Origin: Flavobacteriaceae bacterium UBA3078
GTDB taxonomy: Bacteria > Bacteroidota > Bacteroidia > Flavobacteriales > Flavobacteriaceae
Assembly: GCA_002366675.1 (NCBI GenBank)
Contig: DFBO01000248.1
Coordinates: 1-14,090 of the forward strand
Direction: 5' to 3'
DNA: 14,090 nucleotides
Shown here: piece by piece, positions 5,676-13,065 of the stretch
Layout of the letters: every line of letters starts with the position of its first letter
Numbering within the stretch: position 1 is the first letter of the stretch
Translations under genes and position numbers: made by a program
Notes under the pieces: model-generated
Database searches by the model: none
Seen by the model: only the letters and a program-made list of their open reading frames with translations
What the model was told of the DNA's origin: nothing

Positions 5676-6608
5676 ATGTTACAGACTACAGATACTATTT
5701 TAATGATTCGACCTATCAATTTTAGGATGAACGAGCAAACTGTTATAAATAATTATTTTCAAGAAGATTTAGATCTTAAAAATGCAGAAATAAACGCAAA
5801 AGCACAAAATGAATTTGATGTGTTTGTCAATAAATTGCGTGCTGTTGGTGTAAATGTTATTGTTGAGAATGACGATAAATTAATGGATACACCAGATTCT
5901 GTTTTTCCAAATAACTGGGTGAGTTTTCATAGAAATGGAAGTATAGCAATGTACCCAATGTTTGCAGAGAATAGAAGAAAAGAGCGACGTGAAGAAGTTT
6001 TCATGCGATTAGAAGAAGAAGGGTTTCTTATTGAAAACATTATAGATTATACAAGTGCTGAAGATGAAGGTGTTTTTCTTGAAGGAACTGGAAGTTTGCT
6101 TCTGGACAGAGAAAATAATAAAGCTTATTGCGCTTTGTCTCCTAGAGCAGACGAAGACTTATTTATTGAATTTTGCGAAGATTTTGAATATACTCCAGTT
6201 ATTTTTACAGCCAATCAAACAGTAGATGGTAAACGTATAGCTATCTATCATACCAATGTTATGATGTGTTTAGGTGAAACGTTTGCAGTTATTTGTTTGG
6301 ATTGTATTGATGATAAGAAAGAGCGTAAAAATGTATTAAAGCATTTAAAAGAAGATGGTAAAGAAGTGATTACTATCACAGAAAACCAGGTAACTAATTT
6401 TGCTGGAAATATGCTTCAAGTTAGAGGGAAGAATGATAAGCGATACCTAATAATGAGTCAAGCAGCTTATAATTCATTAACTGAAGCACAAAAAAATACT
6501 ATTCAAAAGCATTGCGACATCCTATCTAGCTCTTTAGAAACTATAGAGACATGTGGTGGAGGAAGTGCTCGTTGTATGATGGCAGAAGTGTTTCTTCCTA
6601 AGGCGTAA
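5676..6608 (+). CDS. ctlX: Citrulline utilisation hydrolase CtlX (guanidino-group-modifying enzyme family)
   Basis: This is a cytoplasmic enzyme of the arginine deiminase/amidinotransferase superfamily. CtlX of Francisella is reported to hydrolyse citrulline to ornithine, and that function is inferred here. The start at 5676 (MLQTTDTILMIRPINFRMNEQT) gives 310 residues and the family-typical N-terminus. The in-frame TTG at 5655 adds seven unlike residues and lies inside a promoter box, so I reject it. Catalytic residues are visible: D74 in DTPDSVFPNNW, H192 in IYHTNVMM, and the nucleophile C300 in GGGSARCMMAEVF near the C-terminus. ArgS, another arginine-handling protein, is encoded about 2.8 kb downstream. 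The TAA abuts that of the convergent kinase gene with no gap. Alternative names in databases are amidinotransferase or arginine deiminase-related protein. Confidence 0.88.
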   Translation: MLQTTDTILMIRPINFRMNEQTVINNYFQEDLDLKNAEINAKAQNEFDVFVNKLRAVGVNVIVENDDKLMDTPDSVFPNNWVSFHRNGSIAMYPMFAENRRKERREEVFMRLEEEGFLIENIIDYTSAEDEGVFLEGTGSLLLDRENNKAYCALSPRADEDLFIEFCEDFEYTPVIFTANQTVDGKRIAIYHTNVMMCLGETFAVICLDCIDDKKERKNVLKHLKEDGKEVITITENQVTNFAGNMLQVRGKNDKRYLIMSQAAYNSLTEAQKNTIQKHCDILSSSLETIETCGGGSARCMMAEVFLPKA

Positions 6609-8669
6609 TTAACTTTGTGGATTAGATTTTGGTAACTCGACATAGAATGTAGTACCTATGTTTAAATCGCTTTCAACCCAAATTTTTCCTAGGTTTAATT
6701 CAACTAATTCTTTACAGATTGTTAAGCCTAAACCAGTGCCTTTTTCGTTTTTTGTACCTATGGTAGTAAAAGAAGTATTCTTAAATAATTTTTGCTGATT
6801 TTCTTTAGAAATTCCAACTCCAGTATCTGATATACTTATTACAGATCTACCATTACTTATATGGTTAGCTATAGTAATTGTATCTCCTTCTTTGCTGAAT
6901 TTAATTGCATTTGTAAGTAGATTTTGAATAATAATCTCAACCATACTCTTATCTGCATAAACAAAATCTCTTAAAGATTTGTCTCTTAAAATAATGCCTT
7001 TCTTTTCTAGTTTTTGTTCAAGTAAATTAATTTTATCCTCAAAAACTTCTTGTAAATCAAACAAGCTTGGACTAGGCTCTAAAGACTGCATCTGAGACTT
7101 AGACCAATTCAATAAATTAAATAGTAGCAATGATGCATTATTTGCATTTTCACTTAATTCTGGGATTAAGGTTTTAAACTCTTCTTGAGTTAAAGAACCA
7201 TCTTTTAGTAAATCAATAAATCCTTTTATAGAAGTTAACGAATCTTTTAAATCGTGAGAAACTATAGAGAATAATTTGTCTTTAACTTTGTTGATGTCTT
7301 CTAAATGCTTGGTTTGCTCTAGAATTGCCTCATTTTGAATTTCTATGCGTTTGTTTTTTTCTTCAAGCTCTCTGGTATATTCTAAACGATTGTTTCTTTT
7401 TAAATAAATAAGAACTAAAAATGTAGAAAGTATGGCAATAGCACCTAATAAAGCATAAAAAATAATTCTTAATCTATCGAAATCTTTTTGGGTGTTTCCT
7501 GAATCTTCTTTTTGTTCTAAGTTTAATTTGGAATCAATTATATCTTCAGTTAAGATGTTGTCAATTAAATTGGTTTCTTCTGGTTCTACATACGTTTTCT
7601 TAGAAGCATTATTTAATTCGTTTTGTAGTTGGTAATATTCGCGTTGCCATATATAAGCTCTATCAAACCTTCGGTTAGTAGAATCCAAAGATTTCATTAA
7701 ACCATAATTTTTTAATTGCTCTTCTTTATCATTAATAGAACTTGCAATATCTTTTGCTTCTAGTAATTGAATTTCTGCATACCTTAAGAAGTTTCTTTGT
7801 AAGTTTAATTGACCTAAATTATTTAATGAAACTAAGATACCATGTTGGTTATTTAAACTTCTATTTAGTCTTAACCCTTCAATTAAATATTCAAGAGATT
7901 TTTCAAAATCATTAAATTGTAAATATTCACCACCTAACTTTGGAAGTATTTCTCCTCTTAATGAGTCGTTATCTAAAGGAATAAATCTTAAAACTCTTTC
8001 GTAGTAATCAATAGATTTTCTATGCTCTTTCTGCATAGAATAAAGTTCAGCTAAAGTTTTTATAACTTCAATAGAGCCATCACCATTATTAATTTGTCTT
8101 TCTATCTCTAGGGTTTTCGAATAAAATTCTATAGCCTTATCTCTATTGTTAATACTATAATAAGCTTTGGCTAAACATTCATAAGCTGAACGTAGTTCTT
8201 GTTTTAAATTTCGTTTTTCAAACTCTTTTAGCGCTAATAAAGAATATTGAAGCCCTTTTTTATAGTTGCCTCTTTTTATTTCATTTAAACCTATGCTATT
8301 ATTAACTTTTGCAATGTTTAAAGTATCATTTAAAGTTATAAATAGTTCTTTAGCTTTTAAATAATTATCTCTTGCATTTATATAATCATCTTTATAAGCA
8401 TAAATAAGTGCTTTATAATAGGTGATTTCTGCAATACCATCTTGATAATTTAATTTATTTGAAAGCTTTTCGGTTTGAGAAATATATTTTAATGCCTTAT
8501 TAAATTCTTTCTCTGAATAAAGAGACTTTACAAGTAATAAAGATGTCTTTATTTTAGTAGTGTCAGAATTTTGAAATGCTAATTGTATAGTAAGACTATC
8601 CACTTCTTTGGTCTGGGAGAAGCCAATGAATACAAATAGAAAAACGATTAAAGAAAGTAACTTCTTCAT
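6609..8669 (-). CDS. TPR-containing membrane sensor histidine kinase
   Basis: This 686-residue protein has a signal peptide (about 1-19, ending FIGFSQ). A periplasmic region of tetratricopeptide repeats follows (about 25-345; recurring A-Y-Y/A-x-E-Y patterns such as NKALKYISQ and DKAIEFYSKTLEIE). One transmembrane helix spans about 402-425 and a coiled-coil linker about 430-462. The HisKA dimerisation domain carries phospho-acceptor H472 in SIVSHDLKDSL. The HATPase domain shows the N box (N587 in LLTNAIKFS), DTGVG (615-619) and GTGLGL (644-649), and ends at FYVELP. All catalytic motifs are intact. It has no receiver or DNA-binding domain and no response regulator next to it, so its partner is unknown. 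Such kinases are common in Bacteroidota. A long imperfect dyad lies 9 bases before its start. It is convergent with ctlX. Confidence 0.92.
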   Translation of the reverse strand: MKKLLSLIVFLFVFIGFSQTKEVDSLTIQLAFQNSDTTKIKTSLLLVKSLYSEKEFNKALKYISQTEKLSNKLNYQDGIAEITYYKALIYAYKDDYINARDNYLKAKELFITLNDTLNIAKVNNSIGLNEIKRGNYKKGLQYSLLALKEFEKRNLKQELRSAYECLAKAYYSINNRDKAIEFYSKTLEIERQINNGDGSIEVIKTLAELYSMQKEHRKSIDYYERVLRFIPLDNDSLRGEILPKLGGEYLQFNDFEKSLEYLIEGLRLNRSLNNQHGILVSLNNLGQLNLQRNFLRYAEIQLLEAKDIASSINDKEEQLKNYGLMKSLDSTNRRFDRAYIWQREYYQLQNELNNASKKTYVEPEETNLIDNILTEDIIDSKLNLEQKEDSGNTQKDFDRLRIIFYALLGAIAILSTFLVLIYLKRNNRLEYTRELEEKNKRIEIQNEAILEQTKHLEDINKVKDKLFSIVSHDLKDSLTSIKGFIDLLKDGSLTQEEFKTLIPELSENANNASLLLFNLLNWSKSQMQSLEPSPSLFDLQEVFEDKINLLEQKLEKKGIILRDKSLRDFVYADKSMVEIIIQNLLTNAIKFSKEGDTITIANHISNGRSVISISDTGVGISKENQQKLFKNTSFTTIGTKNEKGTGLGLTICKELVELNLGKIWVESDLNIGTTFYVELPKSNPQS

Positions 8670-8678
8670 AGATTTTTA

Positions 8679-8744
8679 TTGCAGTTAAGATAAACACCAA
8701 AACCAATTAAATTATTGGGATTGGTTTAAGATATCTTACTGCAA
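8679..8744. promoter_or_regulatory. Long imperfect dyad at the start of the kinase gene
   Basis: The outer arms TTGCAGTTAAGATA (8679-8692) and TATCTTACTGCAA (8732-8744) are complementary apart from one extra base. The inner arms AAACCAAT (8700-8707) and ATTGGTTT (8720-8727) are perfectly complementary with a 12-base loop. A perfect 12-bp palindrome TAAGATATCTTA (8727-8738) straddles the right arms. On the minus strand the structure ends 9 bases before the kinase ATG, so it could be an operator or an mRNA hairpin limiting translation. Confidence 0.5.
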
Positions 8745-8897
8745 TGCATAGTTAGTTTAGAAAACCCATTGAATGGGGCAATTAATAGCATTACCTAACA
8801 AAAGTTGTAAAAAGATATAGTATAAGCTAATTTCTGCGTTTTAATACCAATAAATTAGTTGAAAAGGCACTTAAAAATTTACTCTAAAAACAGACTA

Positions 8898-8949
8898 TCG
8901 ATGAATGGCAAAAAAGTAGGAAAAACTACACTTTTGTCGATGAAATGCA
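8898..8949 (+). repeat. Direct repeat TCGATGAA, 39 bases apart
   Basis: TCGATGAATGGCA (from 8898) and TCGATGAAATGCA (from 8937) share the exact octamer TCGATGAA and a similar GC end. Between them, GTAG (8916-8919) and CTAC (8926-8929) can pair, flanked by AAAA and CTTTT. The arrangement resembles a two-site operator. It faces the broken small gene about 100 bases downstream, and the kinase gene lies about 230 bases away on the other side. Confidence 0.4.
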
Positions 8950-9048
8950 CGTTTATAAAATTAGAATATTCTTCAGAAAGATTTTGATAGGATTGTTGTT
9001 TAAATTGAGTTGTTTTTTTTCTTTTTAAGAAACCAGAATCTTATAGTC

Positions 9049-9252
9049 ATGAACAAATTTATTTAAATGATCTTGTTGGTTTTAGGAGTCATATTACTTG
9101 TTTAAGGTATTTATACACTCATTGCACTTGAAGCTTCAGGTGGTATTGGTGATTTAATTATTGAAGCAAAAGACAACTCCAATTCTTATACTACTATTGC
9201 ATTAGGTTTAGCATCTGTTGTATTAAGTTGTTTAGGAGGTAAAAAAGCTTAA
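9049..9252 (+). pseudogene. Broken small two-helix membrane protein gene (two internal TAA)
   Basis: One reading frame of 67 codons runs from ATG 9049 to TAA 9250 and is interrupted only by TAA at 9064 and TAA at 9103. Read through the stops (*), it gives MNKFI*MILLVLGVILLV*G, then IYTLIALEASGGIGDLIIEA, then KDNSNSYTTIALGLASVVLS, then CLGGKKA. That is hydrophobic helix, short polar loop, hydrophobic helix and a basic tail. This layout recalls small DUF3185-like proteins of Bacteroidota, though I cannot name the family with confidence. A strong terminator follows at the right distance, which marks it as a former transcription unit. An ATG at 9067 offers no rescue because the second stop follows 12 codons later. 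Sequencing error or stop readthrough are possible but need two events. Confidence 0.6.
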
Positions 9253-9272
9253 TAAAAGTAATTATAAAATAT

Positions 9273-9308
9273 AAAAAAGCTTGATGTTTTTAACATCGAG
9301 CTTTTTTT
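9273..9308. terminator. Strong rho-independent terminator after the broken small gene
   Basis: GCTTGATGTT (9279-9288) pairs with AACATCGAGC (9292-9301) around a TTT loop, with one T-G wobble. The stem is extended by A6 (9273-9278) against T6 (9302-9307), giving about 16 bp. The T-run on the plus strand and the A-run on the other side could make it work both ways. It starts 20 bases after the pseudogene stop and lies 40 bases before the argS promoter box. Confidence 0.88.
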
Positions 9309-9346
9309 ATTATCTCTTATTTCAAGTTAAACTTTAATAAAAGTTT

Positions 9347-9354
9347 TATCTTTG
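9347..9354 (+). promoter_or_regulatory. -7 element of the argS promoter
   Basis: TATCTTTG matches TAnnTTTG exactly and lies 21 bases before the argS ATG. Only a weak -33 sequence (GTTAAAC near 9326) is seen, 17 bases upstream. Confidence 0.6.
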
Positions 9355-9375
9355 CAACCTTAAAAATCATAGAAT

Positions 9376-11160
9376 ATGAGTCTTCAAGACATCTTATCAA
9401 AACATATTATTGAAGCTGTAAAAACAGTCTATAAGCAAGATTTAGTATCTATAGAATTCCAGGCAACTAGAAAGGAATTTGTTGGAGATATTACTGTGGT
9501 TATTTTCCCTATGCTAAGAATTGTTAAGGGGAATCCAGTTCAAATTGGAGAATCTATTGGTCAATATCTAGTAGATAATGTAAATGAGGTAACTGGATTT
9601 AATGTGATTAAAGGTTTTTTAAACCTAGAAATTATTGATGCTTTTTATGTTGATTTTTTTAATAAAATAGTTACTGATACTCGTTATGGATTTGCAACTC
9701 CTAAACCAGAAGATAAGGCTGTTCTTGTAGAGTATTCATCACCTAATACTAATAAACCATTACATCTTGGACATGTAAGAAATAATTTGTTAGGATATTC
9801 TGTTGCAGAAATTTTAAAAGCTTCAGGAAAAAAAGTATATAAAACCCAGATAATTAACGATAGAGGCATTCATATTTGTAAAAGTATGGTTGCTTGGAAA
9901 TTGTTTGGTAATAACGAAACGCCAGAATCAACAGAATTAAAAGGTGATAAATTAGTAGGTAACTACTATGTGAAATTCGACCAAGAATATAAAAAGGAGA
10001 TTCAAGATTTAATAGATCAAGGACAAACTGAAGAAGAAGCAAAGAAAAATACAACTATCTTAAAATCTGCACAAGACATGCTTCTAAAATGGGAAGCTGG
10101 AGATGAAGAAACTGTTTCACTTTGGAACAAAATGAATGCTTGGGTCTATGATGGATTTGATACTACATATAAGAATTTAGGAGTTGATTTTGATAAACTG
10201 TATTATGAAAGTGAAACATATTTATTAGGAAAAGAATTTGTAACTGAAGGATTAAAAACAGGCGTTTTCTTTAAAAAAGAAGATGGTTCTGTTTGGTGCG
10301 ATTTAACAGACGAAGGTTTAGACGAAAAGATTGTACTTCGAAGCGATGGAACTGCTGTTTACATGACTCAAGATATTGGAACAGCCATACAGCGTGTTAA
10401 AGATTTTCCAGATGTTGGTGGTATGGTTTATACAGTTGGTAACGAACAGGAATACCATTTTAAAGTGCTGTTTTTAATTATTAAAAAACTAGGATTCGAT
10501 TGGGCTAAAAACTTATATCATTTAAGCTATGGAATGGTAGATTTACCTTCTGGCAAAATGAAGAGTCGCGAAGGAACCGTTGTTGATGCAGACGATTTAA
10601 TTGATGAAATGGCTTCTACTGCAGGAGAGATTTCTCAAGATTTAGGGAAGTTAGATGGTTATTCTGATGATGAAAAGCAAGAACTATATAAGGTTATTGG
10701 TCTTGGTGCTTTAAAATACTACATATTAAAAGTAGATCCTAAGAAGCGCATTTTATTCGATCCTAAAGAGTCTATAGATTTTCAAGGGAATACTGGACCA
10801 TTCATTCAATATACTTATGCCAGAATTCAATCTATTCTAAGAAAGGCCAATGTTGATACAACTGTTTTGTTAAATGCAGAAGACGTTTCAATGCATGAAA
10901 AAGAAAAAGAGCTTATAAAACAAATACAACTTTTTGAAGAAGTGATTCAAAATGCCGCATCAAATTTCAGTCCTGCTTTAATTGCTAACTATACGTACGA
11001 TTTGGTTAAGGAATTTAATTCTTTTTATCAAAATGTATCCATTTTAGGTGCAGATACAGACAACGAAAAGCTTTTTAGAATACAATTATCCAAAGTTGTG
11101 GCAAACATTATTAAAAACGCTTTTGGATTGTTAGGTATTCAAGTGCCAGAGCGAATGTAA
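9376..11160 (+). CDS. argS: Arginyl-tRNA synthetase
   Basis: This is a class I synthetase that charges tRNA-Arg with arginine in the cytoplasm; it is essential. At 594 residues it is of normal length. The N-terminal tRNA D-loop-binding domain covers about 1-85. The catalytic Rossmann domain carries the HIGH motif as HLGH (130-133), preceded by SSPNTNKP. The KMSKS-equivalent is KMKSR (394-398) within GKMKSREGTVVDADDLI, a variant usual for this branch. The C-terminal DALR anticodon-binding domain begins near GNTGPFIQYTYARIQSIL (about 475) and ends with FGLLGIQVPERM. It has its own promoter box and sits behind a terminator, so it is probably a single-gene unit. It meets trmL convergently 18 bases downstream, with no clear terminator between them. 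Confidence 0.97.
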   Translation: MSLQDILSKHIIEAVKTVYKQDLVSIEFQATRKEFVGDITVVIFPMLRIVKGNPVQIGESIGQYLVDNVNEVTGFNVIKGFLNLEIIDAFYVDFFNKIVTDTRYGFATPKPEDKAVLVEYSSPNTNKPLHLGHVRNNLLGYSVAEILKASGKKVYKTQIINDRGIHICKSMVAWKLFGNNETPESTELKGDKLVGNYYVKFDQEYKKEIQDLIDQGQTEEEAKKNTTILKSAQDMLLKWEAGDEETVSLWNKMNAWVYDGFDTTYKNLGVDFDKLYYESETYLLGKEFVTEGLKTGVFFKKEDGSVWCDLTDEGLDEKIVLRSDGTAVYMTQDIGTAIQRVKDFPDVGGMVYTVGNEQEYHFKVLFLIIKKLGFDWAKNLYHLSYGMVDLPSGKMKSREGTVVDADDLIDEMASTAGEISQDLGKLDGYSDDEKQELYKVIGLGALKYYILKVDPKKRILFDPKESIDFQGNTGPFIQYTYARIQSILRKANVDTTVLLNAEDVSMHEKEKELIKQIQLFEEVIQNAASNFSPALIANYTYDLVKEFNSFYQNVSILGADTDNEKLFRIQLSKVVANIIKNAFGLLGIQVPERM

Positions 11161-11178
11161 TAAATGCCTAGTAAAGAA

Positions 11179-11637
11179 TTAATTTGAATTTAATTGTCTT
11201 AAACCTTCATAAACAACTATACCTACAGCATTTGCTAGATTAAGACTTCTTACATGTTCGCTATATAAAGGAATCTTAAATAAGCGCTCCAAATTATTTT
11301 CTGTAACGGGTTTTGGGAGCCCAATTGATTCTTTTCCAAATACAAGAAAGAGATTGTCTTTAAACTGAATGTTCCAATGATTTTTTGAACCATGACTAGA
11401 TAAAAACACCATGTTGGCATTTTTATTCATTTCAAAAAAATCCTCGATGTTTTCGTAATAATGTACTTTTAAATGTTGCCAATAATCCAATCCAGCTCGT
11501 TTTAACCGTGTGTCGTCTATTTCAAACCCAAATGGTTTTACTAAATGTAAATGAGAGCCAGATGCTAATGCTAATCGACCTATGTTTCCAGTATTATTTG
11601 GTATTTCGGGTTCTATAAGAACAATATTTAAAGACAT
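11179..11637 (-). CDS. trmL: tRNA (cytidine/uridine-34 2'-O)-methyltransferase TrmL
   Basis: This is a small SPOUT-class SAM-dependent enzyme (152 residues, the family's usual size, formerly YibK). It methylates the wobble ribose of tRNA-Leu species as a homodimer. The three SPOUT motifs are visible: PEIPNNTGNIGRLA (10-24), FGKESIGLP (100-108) and IPLYSEHVRSLNLANAVGI (122-140), which form the knotted SAM site. The context KRAGLDYW (46-53) is also typical. It starts at ATG 11637, 42 bases downstream of the pabA-like gene on the same strand, so the pair is probably co-transcribed from the promoter before that gene. Shared transcription with a folate or tryptophan gene does not imply a shared pathway. 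Confidence 0.93.
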   Translation of the reverse strand: MSLNIVLIEPEIPNNTGNIGRLALASGSHLHLVKPFGFEIDDTRLKRAGLDYWQHLKVHYYENIEDFFEMNKNANMVFLSSHGSKNHWNIQFKDNLFLVFGKESIGLPKPVTENNLERLFKIPLYSEHVRSLNLANAVGIVVYEGLRQLNSN

Positions 11638-11679
11638 ACTAATAAAATTAAATAGTTTTCATAAAAATAAGTTACAATA

Positions 11680-12246
11680 TTAATTGGTTATCCAATTCTT
11701 TAAAATTTGTTTTCCATTTGGTGTTAAAACAGATTCAGGATGAAATTGAACACCCTTAACATCATAAAATTTATGACGTAAAGACATTATTTGTCCATTC
11801 TCATCAAAAGAAGTTGCTTCTAATTCGTTTGATAAATCAGTGTCAATAACCCACGAATGATACCTGCCTACTTTAAAAGTTTTTTTTAAGCCATTAAAAA
11901 GAGTTTCATTCTCCATACAAATCGTAACTTTTGTAGATACACCATGAAAAACAGTATCTAAATTAATTAGTTTAGTGCCGAAAACTTCGGCGATTGCTTG
12001 TAAACCTAAACATACACCAAGAATACTTTTTGTGGAAGCGTAGCGCTTTATAATTAGTTTAAGTAAGCCAGCTTCATCTGGAATTCCAGGACCTGGTGAT
12101 AATACTATTTTATCAAATAAATTGACGTATTCAATATTCAATTGGTCATTTCTAATTACTGTGACATCGCAATTCAAGTCCTCTAAGTAGTGGACTAAAT
12201 TGTAAGTAAAACTGTCGTAATTATCTAAAACTAAAATTTTTGTCAT
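11680..12246 (-). CDS. pabA: Glutamine amidotransferase subunit of aminodeoxychorismate or anthranilate synthase
   Basis: This is a class I glutamine amidotransferase of 188 residues that supplies ammonia to a chorismate-using partner (PabB for folate or TrpE for tryptophan). Visible motifs are LDNYDSFTYNLVHYL (7-21), LSPGPGIPDEAG (49-60, oxyanion region), GVCLGLQAI (77-85) with nucleophile C79, and GVQFHPES (165-172) with H169 and E171 completing the triad. The usual GVCLGHQ has Leu in place of His at 82. That residue is not part of the triad, and other members vary there. No pabB, pabC or trpE lies in the window, so PabA and TrpG cannot be separated; one protein may serve both pathways. The symbol is the more likely of the two for a stand-alone gene. 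Confidence 0.85.
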   Translation of the reverse strand: MTKILVLDNYDSFTYNLVHYLEDLNCDVTVIRNDQLNIEYVNLFDKIVLSPGPGIPDEAGLLKLIIKRYASTKSILGVCLGLQAIAEVFGTKLINLDTVFHGVSTKVTICMENETLFNGLKKTFKVGRYHSWVIDTDLSNELEATSFDENGQIMSLRHKFYDVKGVQFHPESVLTPNGKQILKNWITN

Positions 12247-12268
12247 AAATGTATTTCAAGAATGATTA

Positions 12269-12276
12269 CAAATTTA
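12269..12276 (-). promoter_or_regulatory. -7 element of the pabA-trmL promoter
   Basis: On the minus strand this reads TAAATTTG, an exact TAnnTTTG match, ending 22 bases before the pabA ATG. No clear -33 box was found at the expected distance. Confidence 0.5.
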
Positions 12277-12305
12277 AAATGAAATTATTGAAGTAAAGTT
12301 ATGAT

Positions 12306-12337
12306 AAAAAAAAACTACCATAAAAATGGTAGTTTTT
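12306..12337. terminator. Terminator-like hairpin between divergent genes
   Basis: ACTACCAT (12314-12321) and ATGGTAGT (12326-12333) form a perfect stem with an AAAA loop, extended by A4/T4 to 12 bp. The plus side ends in T5 and the minus side in a longer T-run (A-run 12306-12314 on the plus strand), so it should stop transcription in either direction. It stands upstream of both neighbouring genes, so neither needs it as a terminator. Confidence 0.7.
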
Positions 12338-12338
12338 G

Positions 12339-12396
12339 AGATTACTAATAATAAAATAATTTAGTTAGCTATTAATCCAATCGTATTTAGTAATCT
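12339..12396. repeat. Perfect 10-bp inverted repeat in the divergent spacer
   Basis: AGATTACTAA (12339-12348) and TTAGTAATCT (12387-12396) are exact reverse complements separated by 38 bases. The motif AATAAAATAATTT occurs both after the left arm and again shortly after the right arm. The rest of the 282-base spacer (12247-12528) is very AT-rich and shows no gene. Confidence 0.5.
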
Positions 12397-12528
12397 ATAT
12401 TGTAATAAAATAATTTTCAATAAAAAATATTTGTATAAAAATATTAAAAATCAATGAAATATAAAGCATAAATGTAATTATTTGTTAAAGATTATTTTAA
12501 ATAATTAGTATTAATTAAATTTATTGAC

Positions 12529-13059
12529 ATGAAATTCAAGTTAGGTACTCTTTTTGTTATGTTTTTGTTGTTTAATTGTAATAATTCAATTAAAAGTGAA
12601 GGAGACTTATCTATTGTTAAGATTGATGAAAGCCAAAAAAAGATAGAGTTATCAACTTTAGATTTCGATGGTTTAGAACCATATTTAAACAAACAAGACG
12701 ATCAAGTTTATGTGATTAATTTTTGGGCAACATGGTGTGCACCTTGTGTAAAAGAGCTGCCAGTTTTCGAAAAAATACATAAAGATTATAATAAAAATGT
12801 AAAAGTGATATTAGTAAGTTTAGATTTTCCGAAGCAATATGAAACTAAACTAATTCCGTTTATAAAAGAAAACAATTTGCAATCGGAAATTATTGTTTTA
12901 AACGATATGGATTCAAATTCATGGATCCCAAAAGTAAGTGAAGATTGGTCTGGAGCTATTCCTTCAACTTTAATTTATTCAAAAAATAAAAGAAAATTTT
13001 ACGAAAAATCATTTAATTACAACGAGTTAAAAACAGAAGTTCAACAATTTTTAAACTAA
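12529..13059 (+). CDS. TlpA-like thioredoxin-fold lipoprotein
   Basis: This is an exported thiol-disulfide protein of 176 residues. It begins with a lipoprotein signal peptide (MKFKLGTLFVMFLLFNC; C17 lipidated; Asn at -1 is unusual but tolerated in Bacteroidota), followed by a short linker. The thioredoxin fold carries the redox motif WCAPC (C70, C73) in NFWATWCAPCVKELP. The cis-proline segment is GAIPSTLIY. It probably reduces or oxidises cysteines of envelope proteins or serves c-type cytochrome assembly, but the partner is unknown. The next gene, another thioredoxin-fold protein, starts 6 bases after its stop, so both form one operon ended by the terminator at 13688. No strong promoter was recognised upstream. 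Confidence 0.85.
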   Translation: MKFKLGTLFVMFLLFNCNNSIKSEGDLSIVKIDESQKKIELSTLDFDGLEPYLNKQDDQVYVINFWATWCAPCVKELPVFEKIHKDYNKNVKVILVSLDFPKQYETKLIPFIKENNLQSEIIVLNDMDSNSWIPKVSEDWSGAIPSTLIYSKNKRKFYEKSFNYNELKTEVQQFLN

Positions 13060-13065
13060 AACACT

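Larger units (their letters stand above)
8670..9375. other. 706-base region without an intact gene
   Basis: From left to right it holds the kinase-proximal dyad (8679-8744), a small palindrome CCCATTGAATGGG (8765-8777), a CTAATTT/AAATTAG inverted pair (8827-8833, 8852-8858), a TCGATGAA direct repeat (8898-8905, 8937-8944), a broken small membrane-protein gene (9049-9252), a strong terminator (9273-9308) and the argS promoter box (9347-9354). Nothing recognisable was seen in the remaining stretches, including 8950-9040. Confidence 0.6.

Noticed and set aside
9049..9252. Programmed stop-codon readthrough or an altered genetic code
   Set aside because: All other genes in the window use TAA as a normal stop, and no recoding signal was seen around the two stops; decay is the simpler reading.
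9684..10054. Two minus-strand frames inside argS
   Set aside because: Both lie fully within the conserved catalytic region of argS and have no recognisable protein features.
11978..12050. Short palindromes CCGAAAACTTCGG and AAGCGTAGCGCTT inside the pabA-like gene
   Set aside because: They are unrelated to each other and to the repeat family, lie in conserved coding sequence, and are short enough to arise by chance.
12365..12397. Nine-codon minus-strand frame ending before the orphan hairpin (ITKYDWINS)
   Set aside because: It is bounded by a TAG on its upstream side and far too short to call a gene remnant; kept only as a hint that something may once have lain there.
12492..12692. 66-codon minus-strand frame overlapping the start of the TlpA-like gene
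   Set aside because: It overlaps a clear signal peptide and lipobox on the plus strand and resembles no known protein.
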